A stretch of DNA of 64,000 nt from NC2004 sp050874905. Its GTDB lineage: Bacteria > Bacillota > Clostridia > Lachnospirales > Lachnospiraceae. A model generated the notes under the pieces. It saw only the letters and a program-made list of their open reading frames with translations, was not told the origin of the DNA and ran no database searches. Location of the stretch: contig JBNMLP010000004.1 of NCBI GenBank assembly GCA_050874905.1, forward strand, positions 1 to 64,000, in the 5' to 3' direction. This document shows positions 1 to 7,742 of this stretch, piece after piece. A program made the translations under genes and the position numbers. The first letter of the stretch is position 1. Each line of letters starts with the position of its first letter.

Positions 1-32
1 ATGCATGATCTGCCCGTTTTTCTTTTTCTTTC

Positions 33-2990
33 TTATTTTTTGATCTTTACTTTCTTTGCTTTGGAATATGCTCCCCAGCCGGCTGCGTTTTTGGCTCTGA
101 CTCTTACATAATAAGTCTTGCCCTTTTTCAGCTTTTTGATCGTAACACTGGTCTTCTTTGTTGTTACTTTCTTTGCCGCCTTGAAGTTCTTCTTTAAACT
201 ATAGCTGATCTCGTACTTTTTAGCATTCTTTACAGATGCCCATTTTACGGTCAGCTTCTTACCCTTGCCATTTTTGGCAGAAGTTACTTTCACCTTTGCC
301 GGCTTGGATACAGTTGGTGTTGCTGGCGGTGTTTCTGTTGTTGCAGGAGCGGATGTGGTGGCAGTTCCCTGATTACCTGGAGCTGCAGTTGTGTTGCCAG
401 GGGTGGTGGTAGTTCCTCCCGGGGTTGTTGTTGTTCCTCCCGAGGTTGTGGTTCCTCCCGGTGTCGTCGTTCCTCCCGGCGTTGTGGTTCCTCCCGGCGT
501 TGTCGTTGTTCCTCCCGGCGTTGTCGTTGTTCCTCCCGGGGTTGTCGTTCCTCCCGGTGTTGTCGTTCCTCCCGGTGTTGTGGTTTCTCCCGGTGTCGTC
601 GTTCCTCCCGGTGTCGTCGTTCCTCCCGGCGTTGTGGTTCCTCCCGGACTTACAGGGTCTGTTTCTGTTCCTGTGATCGTGAAGTTTGCAGTAATGGATC
701 CGGAATAATTTCCCTTTCCGGTTACAATAACCGTTGCTGTTCCTTTTCCTTTATTGTTCTGATACTGTAATGTATAATCCACTTCCTGCTGCAAGGTCTT
801 TCCATTCTTTGTCACTGTTACAGATGGCTTACATCCACCTTCTACATAAGTCTGGTCTCCGATCGGTGCGATCACAGCATTGCCGGATGCTCCCTCTGCT
901 ATAAACAACGGAGCAGCATTGATCTTAAATGTTTGAGATACTGTTCCACTATATGCTCCTATTCCGGTTACAACAACCGTTGCCGTTCCTGCTGCAGTGT
1001 TATTGGCGTATGCCACCATATAATCTTTTCCTTTTGTCAAAACTGTTCCTGCTTTGGTGACAGTAACCTCTGGCTTACATCCATCTTCCTGATAGGTCTG
1101 TGCCGGAATATCTGCGATCACAGCATTCGTTGTGGTCTGCCCCACCACATAAAGAGGAGTTCCGGTAATCGTATAGTTACACTCTTTGGTTCCTTTAAAA
1201 TGATCTCCGATACCTTCTAATGTTACAATGTAATCACCAGCTTCTGTCGGGTCTTTTACTTCTTCTGTTTCTGCGCCTGCACCAACCTTTTTCTTGATGG
1301 AAGCAATCTTATAATCTTTTCCTTCCTCCAACGTAGTTTTTTTGTTATTGCAGTTCATTGTTACCGTAACATCAGGATTTTGTGTCTTTCCACTATACTG
1401 CTTAGAAGGAATCATTACTGTAATATCACCAGCTGAAAGATCATGTTTTTCAATCTCAAAATTACCACTGATCGCTCCGGTGTAATTTCCTTTTCCCGTG
1501 ATGGTGTATTCGCCTTTTGTTCCTACCTCTACATTGTTGCTGTAAGCAACTGTGTAATCCCGACTTCCCGATAATTTCGTAGTTTCACTGGCATTCCCCA
1601 GATTTGCAGTGACGCGGATCTCTGGTGTTACTTTTTCTCCAGTGTATACCGCATTTTTTGTCACTTCGACTTTAAAATCTGCGCTCTCATCATTTAAATT
1701 CAGCGGATCAATTGCGAAGTATTCTACTTTTTCGCCTGTGAAGTTTTTGTATGTTGCATTAAGTAAAACCTCCGCTCCTTTCCCATTTTCACAAGCCTCG
1801 CGATTTTGAGCATAAATAACTTTATACTCTTGTTTATCCACCTTTTTCCCTTTATAAGTTACCGTTACCTTCGGCTCCTTCTGTTCTCCTGAATAGGTTT
1901 CTTTTTCCGGATCTAATGTTACCGTAACATCACTTAAATTTGCCCGTCCAATTGAGAAATTCTTCTTTACTTCTCCTACTGTATTGAAACCATCGCCAGA
2001 TACCACAACATATGGCTTTTGATCAGAAAAATCACCCCACCCTGGTGCCTCGGCTGCATTAATATTATTGTGGTATGTAAGTTGTTCTTCACCTATTTCC
2101 ACAGACTTATCTTCATAATCAAAATCCTTTGTTGTAATTGTCACCTTCGGCTTAAGCGGATCACCCGTATACGTATTTTCATCCGCTACATTAACATCAT
2201 CAGAAGACAGATTTAAACGCAAATAAATATCGAAAAATGCCTTCTGTCCACCGTAAGATACGGTGATCGTCTGCTTTCCTATCTTGTTTTTGTCAAAACC
2301 TGTGATCACGCAGTCCTTTGGATTTACGTCTATTTTTTCCTTCTCTGTACTGATTGCTGTTACTTTAATTTTTTCCAGATCAAGCTCCTCAGCTTCACCA
2401 AATTCATAATATTGATCATCCGCATCCTTTGCTTCTGCAGAAACTGATGATGCATAAATCTGGAATTTCAGTCGACTGTCTTTATCATAATTCTGTGCAT
2501 TCTCTACATATTTTTTTGCGTTCTTACACGCAATGGAACCCATAAAAATCAGATCGTGAGATCCGTATTTTCCCGGATCACCAAATGCTTCATCACCAAT
2601 AGTAGGATCTGCACCGTCTTTAAACGTTACTTCCACAAGATTACTGCACCCACTAAATGCACGATCAGCAATACTCTTACAAGTGTTTGGAATTGTGACC
2701 GTTTCTAGTTCACTATGATCTTCGAAGCCATACGCTCGGTAACCCCAATCTATTCCTACCAGTTTTTTGCCTGCCTGTTCAAAAATAGCACTAAGATCTA
2801 AATCTTGCACATCTGTCTTCTTATACCCTGTTATTGTTACATTATCCCCAGTTGCATCATACTCAAAATATTCATCAAGTATATTCTCCGCCTGCACCTT
2901 CATTCCTTCCTGTGGCACGGTAGCAAAAAAGCTTAAGATCAATGCCACGGTAAGCAAAAAGCTCACCATTCGTTTACCTCGTTGTTTCAT
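33..2990 (-). CDS. Secreted repeat-rich surface protein with LRR, MBG-like and FN3 domains
   Basis: A 985-aa exported protein, probably a surface adhesin or matrix protein; no enzymatic motif is visible. Residues 1-34 form a signal peptide ending near VQA. Residues about 75-150 resemble BspA-type leucine-rich repeats (ELETVTIPN, IADRAFSGCSNL). Residues about 190-760 hold six or more bacterial MBG/Ig-like units with recurring YTG/YSG and GTATV patterns. About 85 residues of TTTPGG low complexity follow, then a C-terminal FN3-like domain (residues about 890-985) rich in Lys. There is no LPXTG sorting signal, so release or non-covalent wall attachment through the basic tail is possible (inference). 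The start is the ATG preceded by AGGAGG. The C-terminal domain is related to that of the protein at 24859-26079. Confidence 0.85.
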   Translation of the reverse strand: MKQRGKRMVSFLLTVALILSFFATVPQEGMKVQAENILDEYFEYDATGDNVTITGYKKTDVQDLDLSAIFEQAGKKLVGIDWGYRAYGFEDHSELETVTIPNTCKSIADRAFSGCSNLVEVTFKDGADPTIGDEAFGDPGKYGSHDLIFMGSIACKNAKKYVENAQNYDKDSRLKFQIYASSVSAEAKDADDQYYEFGEAEELDLEKIKVTAISTEKEKIDVNPKDCVITGFDKNKIGKQTITVSYGGQKAFFDIYLRLNLSSDDVNVADENTYTGDPLKPKVTITTKDFDYEDKSVEIGEEQLTYHNNINAAEAPGWGDFSDQKPYVVVSGDGFNTVGEVKKNFSIGRANLSDVTVTLDPEKETYSGEQKEPKVTVTYKGKKVDKQEYKVIYAQNREACENGKGAEVLLNATYKNFTGEKVEYFAIDPLNLNDESADFKVEVTKNAVYTGEKVTPEIRVTANLGNASETTKLSGSRDYTVAYSNNVEVGTKGEYTITGKGNYTGAISGNFEIEKHDLSAGDITVMIPSKQYSGKTQNPDVTVTMNCNNKKTTLEEGKDYKIASIKKKVGAGAETEEVKDPTEAGDYIVTLEGIGDHFKGTKECNYTITGTPLYVVGQTTTNAVIADIPAQTYQEDGCKPEVTVTKAGTVLTKGKDYMVAYANNTAAGTATVVVTGIGAYSGTVSQTFKINAAPLFIAEGASGNAVIAPIGDQTYVEGGCKPSVTVTKNGKTLQQEVDYTLQYQNNKGKGTATVIVTGKGNYSGSITANFTITGTETDPVSPGGTTTPGGTTTPGGTTTPGETTTPGGTTTPGGTTTPGGTTTTPGGTTTTPGGTTTPGGTTTPGGTTTSGGTTTTPGGTTTTPGNTTAAPGNQGTATTSAPATTETPPATPTVSKPAKVKVTSAKNGKGKKLTVKWASVKNAKKYEISYSLKKNFKAAKKVTTKKTSVTIKKLKKGKTYYVRVRAKNAAGWGAYSKAKKVKIKK
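397..648 (-). repeat. TTTPGG-encoding tandem repeat (15-18 bp units)
   Basis: Short tandem units of CTCCCGGYGTTGTYGTTC type encode a Thr/Pro/Gly linker in the surface protein. Units vary between 15 and 18 bp, so copy number may change by slippage without a frameshift, altering linker length. The opposite strand is open by chance through the repeat. Confidence 0.85.
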
Positions 2991-3120
2991 GTTTCTCCTC
3001 CTTTTCTTCCAAGAAATAAATCTCTTTTATTCCCTAGCATTTTAGAGTAGTATAACACAAAACTTCTATATTGGACACTATTATGTAAGATTCTGTATTT
3101 TTTATGTAGAAATTTACAAT

Positions 3121-3150
3121 AGAAAAAACAGGACAGCTTTCACTGCCCTG
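3121..3150 (-). terminator. Rho-independent terminator after the ferritin-like gene
   Basis: On the minus strand an 8-bp stem CAGGGCAG/CTGTCCTG (one G-T pair) with loop TGAAAG is followed by a T run, about 10 nt past the stop at 3161. Confidence 0.75.
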
Positions 3151-3160
3151 CTTCATTTTC

Positions 3161-3619
3161 TTATGCCATTCCATTGACGGTTTTATATTTGTATAACATT
3201 TCCGCGTGATTCTGTTCTTCCACCTGAATGTCTGCTAACAGCTTGCGCAGTGCCGGATCTGAAAAGGTAAATACATTGCTGTTGTATTCGGAAGAAACCA
3301 GTTTCTCTGTTCCGATGCAGTCTGTTGCCAGAAAACAGTCATTTTTCTTCTCTGCAGATTCATCCGCTACTTTGTAGGTGGCACTTGGTGCATACTGTGC
3401 GCCCTTGCTGTCATTGACATCACAGGCCGGCACGCTTCCCTTTAACACCTGATCCAGTGAATCATGATGTTTGCGCTCCTCCTGCTCCAATGTCTGAAAG
3501 AGCTGCTTTAATACGCTATCCTTCGCCTGCTCACCGTAACGTGCATATTTCTCGGCACAGTTTTTCTCCTGTGTCATCAGATCTTCGATCACGGTTTTTT
3601 CTTTTTCTTTTAATACCAT
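3161..3619 (-). CDS. Ferritin-like / CotF-type coat family protein
   Basis: A 152-aa protein predicted as a four-helix ferritin-like fold. Two helices carry carboxylate-His signatures, EQEERKHH near residue 45 and QVEEQNHAEM near residue 131, like the metal-binding E..E..H pattern of rubrerythrin/ferritin-like domains. A less conserved middle part (residues 65-105) has two Cys. In Clostridia proteins of this size and pattern are often annotated as spore coat protein CotF, but the conserved carboxylates also allow a di-iron redox role. The start is chosen for an AGGGAAGA site just upstream. It is a single gene ended by its own terminator. Family assignment is fairly secure; biological role is not. 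Confidence 0.7.
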   Translation of the reverse strand: MVLKEKEKTVIEDLMTQEKNCAEKYARYGEQAKDSVLKQLFQTLEQEERKHHDSLDQVLKGSVPACDVNDSKGAQYAPSATYKVADESAEKKNDCFLATDCIGTEKLVSSEYNSNVFTFSDPALRKLLADIQVEEQNHAEMLYKYKTVNGMA

Positions 3620-3683
3620 ATTTCTTCCCTCATTTCTTTCTTAGGATGAGAGTAGTATGGCTGAAATTGGTACTTTTTATTCC

Positions 3684-4487
3684 TTAATCTGCCGCATATT
3701 CTTCAATATATTCTTCGAGCGTCAGGCCTTCTTCGCTCATCTGCTCGGCAATCTTCCTGCCCACATAACGAAAATGCCACGATTCATACATGAATCCGGT
3801 AACGTCCTCTTTGTTTTGCGGATAACGCACTACAAATCCGTACTCTGTGCAGTGTGCCTGCAGCCACTCGTTGACCGGGCAGTCCTCCTGTTTTTCATCC
3901 ATGTACTGGTAATCGGCTGCCAGTATATCTACGCACAGCCCGGTCTCATGCTCACTGTATCCGGATGGCGATACACTCCGAAGCGCATCCTCCTCGGCTT
4001 CCACCTCATTCATTCCGGCACGTCTGTTTTTCCTGATCTCTTCGTCTAACAGCCATTGTTGTTTTTCTTTGTTCCGGTAGCCGCTGACCACCGCCAGCTT
4101 ATGTCCCACATTTGCTGCCTCGCAGTCCTGCCACATAGCAGTAAGGGCTTCATAAATCTCCTCTGCCACTTCTACACCATTCGGCAGCTGATGCAGCACC
4201 GGCGTATACCCTTCGGGAACGGCATGACTTTTATTGACCAAAAGCGGAAGATCCTTCCGTTTCTTCTTTGGCTTGCTCTCCTCGGTCGTTGCTGCTTGTG
4301 TACTCACGGTTTCTTCGGTCGTAACGACTGCCTGCTGCTTCGCATCCAGGCGCACGCTTCGTCGGATCATAATATCTCCCCCTACAATGATCAAAGCTGC
4401 TAACAATAATCCCGCTGCGATCATGCCGATGATCCAGATCACGGTCATGATCCCCTTTTTATTTCCAGATCCTTGCGAATCACTCAT
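3684..4487 (-). CDS. VanY-family D-Ala-D-Ala carboxypeptidase (M15), membrane anchored
   Basis: Predicted zinc D,D-carboxypeptidase that trims the terminal D-Ala of peptidoglycan stem peptides outside the cell. One N-terminal membrane segment (about residues 12-35) is followed by a Lys/Thr-rich linker with KKKRKD. The catalytic domain has VVSGYRN, SEHETGLCVD (the SxHxxGxxxD zinc motif) and ESWHFRYVG (second zinc His). Length, 267 aa, fits the family. An upstream in-frame ATG exists at 4511, but AAAGGA lies about 9 nt before the ATG at 4487 and nothing suitable precedes 4511. No van resistance genes lie nearby, so ordinary wall remodelling is more likely than glycopeptide resistance. Confidence 0.88.
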   Translation of the reverse strand: MSDSQGSGNKKGIMTVIWIIGMIAAGLLLAALIIVGGDIMIRRSVRLDAKQQAVVTTEETVSTQAATTEESKPKKKRKDLPLLVNKSHAVPEGYTPVLHQLPNGVEVAEEIYEALTAMWQDCEAANVGHKLAVVSGYRNKEKQQWLLDEEIRKNRRAGMNEVEAEEDALRSVSPSGYSEHETGLCVDILAADYQYMDEKQEDCPVNEWLQAHCTEYGFVVRYPQNKEDVTGFMYESWHFRYVGRKIAEQMSEEGLTLEEYIEEYAAD

Positions 4488-4559
4488 CTTAACTGTTCCT
4501 TTCCACGACATCTTATGTCTGTTTTCTCTTCATTTTCTATGATACCTCAAAAAAAAAAC

Positions 4560-4588
4560 TTGAACAATCCCTTTTCCTATAATATAAT
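4560..4588 (+). promoter_or_regulatory. Promoter of the trpD T-box transcript
   Basis: TTGAAC at 4560-4565, a 17-nt spacer and TATAAT at 4583-4588 make a near-consensus sigma-A promoter. A second overlapping TATAAT starts at 4578. It faces the T-box leader. Confidence 0.8.
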
Positions 4589-4599
4589 GAAAATGTAAG

Positions 4600-4903
4600 A
4601 TTTCCGACCAATGCGCTCGGAAATGACAAACCGTTGATGTGGAGATAACAATAAATGTTGCACTCACAGAGAGCCGGGGCAGCTGAGAGCCTGGCAGAAC
4701 GCAGTTTATTAAATGGACCACGGAGGGCATGGTGAAACGCATTTTTGCTTAGTATCCGTGACGTAAGGCATACGTTACATGCACAGGGTATGATGGTATC
4801 CGTTAAGCGCACGTTTTTACGTGAATCAAGGTGGCACCGCGGAAATTCTTTCTTTTCGTCCTTGACAGAGACTTATTTATGTTTCTGTTATGGGCGTTTT
4901 TTT
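4600..4903 (+). promoter_or_regulatory. T-box riboswitch, tryptophan specifier, with terminator
   Basis: The conserved T-box sequence AAGGTGGCACCGCGG lies at 4828-4842, with a GAGAGCC-type stem I motif around 4669-4675. The stem I internal loop holds AAATGGACC (about 4710), giving a UGG (Trp) specifier followed by a purine. The terminator is a 16-bp imperfect hairpin (CGTCC at 4857 pairing with GGGCG at 4892-4896) followed by seven T. Uncharged tRNA-Trp should stabilise the antiterminator and switch on trpD. The leader ends about 50 nt before the gene. Confidence 0.92.
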
Positions 4904-4954
4904 ATGCCATAACAGAAGCCCCATCAAACATTTAATTTTTAAGGAGGTACCGTT

Positions 4955-5968
4955 ATGGTAATATCACAGGCAATTCAGACACTTACACAAAAAGAAAACA
5001 TCGGCTACGACATGGCAAAGGCTGCCATGAAGGAGATCATGGACGGACAGGCAAGCGACGTACAGAAAAGTGCGTATTTAACCGCTTTATCCATGAAAGG
5101 GGAAACGATCGAAGAGATCACCGGCTCCGCCGAGGAAATGCGCGCACACAGTCTTGCATTTCCCTATTCCGGCGAATGTCTGGAGATCGTAGGAACCGGT
5201 GGTGACCGCTCTAACTCGTTCAACATTTCCACTACTTCTTCTCTTGTTATCGCTGCCGCAGGCGTTCCGGTTGCCAAACACGGAAACCGCGCCGCATCCA
5301 GCAAAAGTGGAGCTGCCGACTGCTTAGAGGCTCTCGGCGTCAAGATCGACTTAACACCGGAGCAGGGGGCAAAGCTGTTAAAAGAACACGGCATCTGCTT
5401 CTTATTTGCACAAAAATACCACACTTCCATGAAGTATGTCGGTCCGATCCGCAAGGAGCTTGGCATCCGCACGATCTTCAATATCTTAGGTCCTTTAACC
5501 AACCCGGCACATGCCAGCTTACAGGTCATGGGTGTTTACGAAGAAGCCTTGCTCGTTCCGATGGCTCATGTTCTTCATAACCTTGGCGTCACACGCGGTC
5601 TGGTCGTATACGGTCAGGAACGTCTGGATGAAATTTCAAGCTGTGGCCCAACAAGCGTATGCGAATTTGATGGCGATGCGATCAAAGAATACACGATCCG
5701 GCCGGAAGACTTCGGCTATACTCCGGCTGCCAAAGAGGAACTCGTCGGTGGCACACCGGAAGAAAACGCAGCCATTACCTTATCCATTTTAAAGGGCGAA
5801 GAAAAAGGCTCAAAGAGAAATGCCGTCTGCATGAACGCCGGAGCCGCTCTTTATGTAGCAAAAAAGGCTGCTACGATCGAGGAAGGCGTGCGTCTTGCAG
5901 AGCAGCTTATCGATAGCGGTGCCGCTCTTCGCAAATTAGAGGAATTTATTTCAGAATCTAACAAATAA
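4955..5968 (+). CDS. trpD: Anthranilate phosphoribosyltransferase
   Basis: Catalyses the second step of tryptophan synthesis, joining anthranilate to PRPP to give phosphoribosylanthranilate in the cytoplasm. The 337-aa length is normal. The PRPP motif GTGGD is at residues 80-84 and the KHGNRAASSKSGAAD active-site segment near 107-121. AAGGAGG lies 8 nt before the ATG. No other trp gene is present: upstream is only the Trp T-box and downstream a tRNA gene. In most Firmicutes trpD sits in trpEGDCFBA, so the rest of the pathway must be elsewhere or absent. If absent, related uses of a phosphoribosyltransferase in a nucleoside-type pathway would be an alternative. Confidence 0.95.
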   Translation: MVISQAIQTLTQKENIGYDMAKAAMKEIMDGQASDVQKSAYLTALSMKGETIEEITGSAEEMRAHSLAFPYSGECLEIVGTGGDRSNSFNISTTSSLVIAAAGVPVAKHGNRAASSKSGAADCLEALGVKIDLTPEQGAKLLKEHGICFLFAQKYHTSMKYVGPIRKELGIRTIFNILGPLTNPAHASLQVMGVYEEALLVPMAHVLHNLGVTRGLVVYGQERLDEISSCGPTSVCEFDGDAIKEYTIRPEDFGYTPAAKEELVGGTPEENAAITLSILKGEEKGSKRNAVCMNAGAALYVAKKAATIEEGVRLAEQLIDSGAALRKLEEFISESNK

Positions 5969-6048
5969 ATGCGTGCATTTTTTTGAAAAGTGTGCTATAC
6001 TATGTTTCGTCGATTGATGACACTGCTCTGACATCGGCGAAACGATAA

Positions 6049-6122
6049 CGGAATGTGGCTCAGCTTGGTAGAGCGCTTCGTTCGGGACGAAGAGGTCGCG
6101 TGTTCGAATCACGTCATTCCGA
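6049..6122 (+). tRNA. tRNA-Pro (anticodon CGG)
   Basis: Acceptor CGGAATG/CATTCCG with discriminator A, a D arm with GGCTCAGC..GGTAGAGC, anticodon loop TTCGGGA (anticodon CGG) and T arm with GTTCGAATC fold as a complete cloverleaf. CCA is not encoded. An extended -10 (TGCTATACT, 5993-6001) lies about 45 nt upstream. Confidence 0.95.
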
Positions 6123-6127
6123 TCAAC

Positions 6128-6159
6128 AGGGATTTCCTTTTTCGGAAGTCCCTTTTTTT
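6128..6159 (+). terminator. Terminator of tRNA-Pro
   Basis: A 10-bp stem AGGGATTTCC/GGAAGTCCCT with a 5-nt loop is followed by seven T, starting 6 nt after the tRNA. Confidence 0.85.
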
Positions 6160-7144
6160 ATTCTTTGCATCTTGTGATCCAGTAACCAAAAGAGCCGGTC
6201 TGATAAGGTTCTTTTTTTAGTGGAACAAACCGCTTAAACCCAAATAAGCGCGCCAGATACTGGTCTTTATTAGAAAAAATTCCCGGCACACCGATAATGT
6301 ACTGCCGTCTGCCATCTTCATACACCATACTGCCAAGCAGCAGATACTGATACGAATAGTAGCCGTGCATCAGGAAAGAATTGTTTCCAAGATCCCAGTT
6401 GTCCCGGCTCGTAAGTCCGATATCCTCCGGCGTGATCTTGACACAGCGCATCACTTCGTTGCCGGAAAAATCCGGCAGTGGACTGCGGTGGCTTAACAAA
6501 AAGGCAATTCCCGTCTGCTGTTCCCCATATTCCTGCTGCCAAACCTCTGACTCCGGCTTCTGTTCCTCTTTTCTGTTTTCTGTATCTTCCCTATTTGTTT
6601 CCTGTCTGGCAGAAGCATCCGCATTATCTTCTTTATATACCCCAGTATCTGCCTTTGCCGCTTCTTCCTGCTCCCCTACGGCATCTTTAGGATCATGGAA
6701 CTCCTTTTGTTCTGCTGCCGCTAATGTCTGCTCCAGTTCCTCTTGCTGCTGCCTGCGCGCGCGCAAAAGTTCCGCGATCGGAAGTCTTTCCTCGTCCCAC
6801 TGGGAACCATAGCACACCCCCTCACTGTAAAAGCCGATCAGCCCGGAACAGCGGTTAAGCTCTGTTCCATCCGGAAACAGCTCCGGCAGTGCATATTCCT
6901 TCCGCATCATCAACTGCCCTTTCTGCATCCGTACCTTTTCCAACGGGATCAACTGCACCTGCCCTCCCGAAAAGGCATAAAAATAAAATGCCAGCGCAGC
7001 ACTCTGCGCCTTTGCATCACTTAGCTTTATCGTAAGGCGCAGCATCTGCTTCTGACATTCCACTTTTCCAAATCCTACATTCTGTTGTTTTCCGCCATGC
7101 TCATAGCGATAAAAATATGACACACATCGACTGTACTCTGCCAT
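6158..7144 (-). CDS. Conserved hypothetical protein with charged linker, unknown function
   Basis: 328 aa, no signal peptide or membrane segment. An N-terminal domain (about residues 1-125, beta-rich, with CVSYFYRYE and VGFGKVE) is joined by a Gln/Glu-rich, probably disordered or coiled linker (about 125-205) to a C-terminal domain (about 215-328) with HGYYSYQYLLLG and QYIIGVPGIFSNKDQYLA. This two-domain layout resembles uncharacterised proteins common in Lachnospiraceae; I cannot assign a role. The start is the ATG with GGAGGG 8 nt upstream; an in-frame ATG at 7159 has no ribosome site because that site falls inside its own codons. Its 3' end touches the T run of the convergent tRNA-Pro terminator. 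Confidence 0.7.
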   Translation of the reverse strand: MAEYSRCVSYFYRYEHGGKQQNVGFGKVECQKQMLRLTIKLSDAKAQSAALAFYFYAFSGGQVQLIPLEKVRMQKGQLMMRKEYALPELFPDGTELNRCSGLIGFYSEGVCYGSQWDEERLPIAELLRARRQQQEELEQTLAAAEQKEFHDPKDAVGEQEEAAKADTGVYKEDNADASARQETNREDTENRKEEQKPESEVWQQEYGEQQTGIAFLLSHRSPLPDFSGNEVMRCVKITPEDIGLTSRDNWDLGNNSFLMHGYYSYQYLLLGSMVYEDGRRQYIIGVPGIFSNKDQYLARLFGFKRFVPLKKEPYQTGSFGYWITRCKE

Positions 7145-7242
7145 TTGCTCTCCCTCCATCCGTTTTCAAACAGGCTCTTTCGCCTACTCTACTATATGAA
7201 GGGAAGTGTTTTTCTATGACCATCTTTTCCTGTCACAATGCT

Positions 7243-7689
7243 TTATAAATACGACACCAGATCTTTCATAAAGGCAAATTCAATATCTACCAGATCCTGG
7301 GTGAGTTTACGGCACTCTTTGTCCGCCTCCTGATACTGGTTTAAATAACCACATAGCGACTGGATCCCCATGTTGCAGCCATCCATCATGATCTTGGCGA
7401 TCTCCTTGTCATTGCGGTTGGCCAACATTTTCATCTCTGTGCCGAGATAAGACATCATTTTCGCCATGATGGATGGATCTTCTTCCTCCTCGTGGCAGTC
7501 ATTTAACATTTTGTGGCAGCGGTCGCCGATCGCAATGTGATCCTTATCATATTTTTCTAGCATCTGGCGAAATTCCTTGCCCGAAGCATAAGGCATCACC
7601 TGCTCTAAACTGTCGGTTGCCATCTTACATCCCGCATTGCAATATTTTAACAGCTCTTTCGTGTCCTGATTTTCCATACTTAACGGCAT
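7243..7689 (-). CDS. Small helical protein, unknown function
   Basis: 148 aa, predicted almost entirely alpha-helical, with Cys, Met and acidic residues spread along the helices (CNAGCKMA, CHKMLNDCHEEEED, DGCNMGIQSLC). The pattern suggests a four-helix bundle that could bind metal, but the classic E..ExxH ferritin ligands are not clear, so this is inference only. AAGGAGG precedes the ATG by 7 nt. It follows the GH13 gene with about a 50-nt gap on the same strand and could be cotranscribed. No recognised family name can be given. Confidence 0.6.
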   Translation of the reverse strand: MPLSMENQDTKELLKYCNAGCKMATDSLEQVMPYASGKEFRQMLEKYDKDHIAIGDRCHKMLNDCHEEEEDPSIMAKMMSYLGTEMKMLANRNDKEIAKIMMDGCNMGIQSLCGYLNQYQEADKECRKLTQDLVDIEFAFMKDLVSYL

Positions 7690-7742
7690 AAAAAAACCTC
7701 CTTATAAAAATGCTGCCATTAGTATAAGGAGATTTTAAAATT

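Noticed and set aside
391..708. Open frames on the plus strand across the surface-protein repeat
   Set aside because: They are antisense readings of the TTTPGG repeat (Val/Pro strings) with no ribosome site.
4530..4812. Minus-strand frames of 70-91 codons
   Set aside because: They lie across the trpD promoter and T-box stem I, have no ribosome site and no recognisable product.
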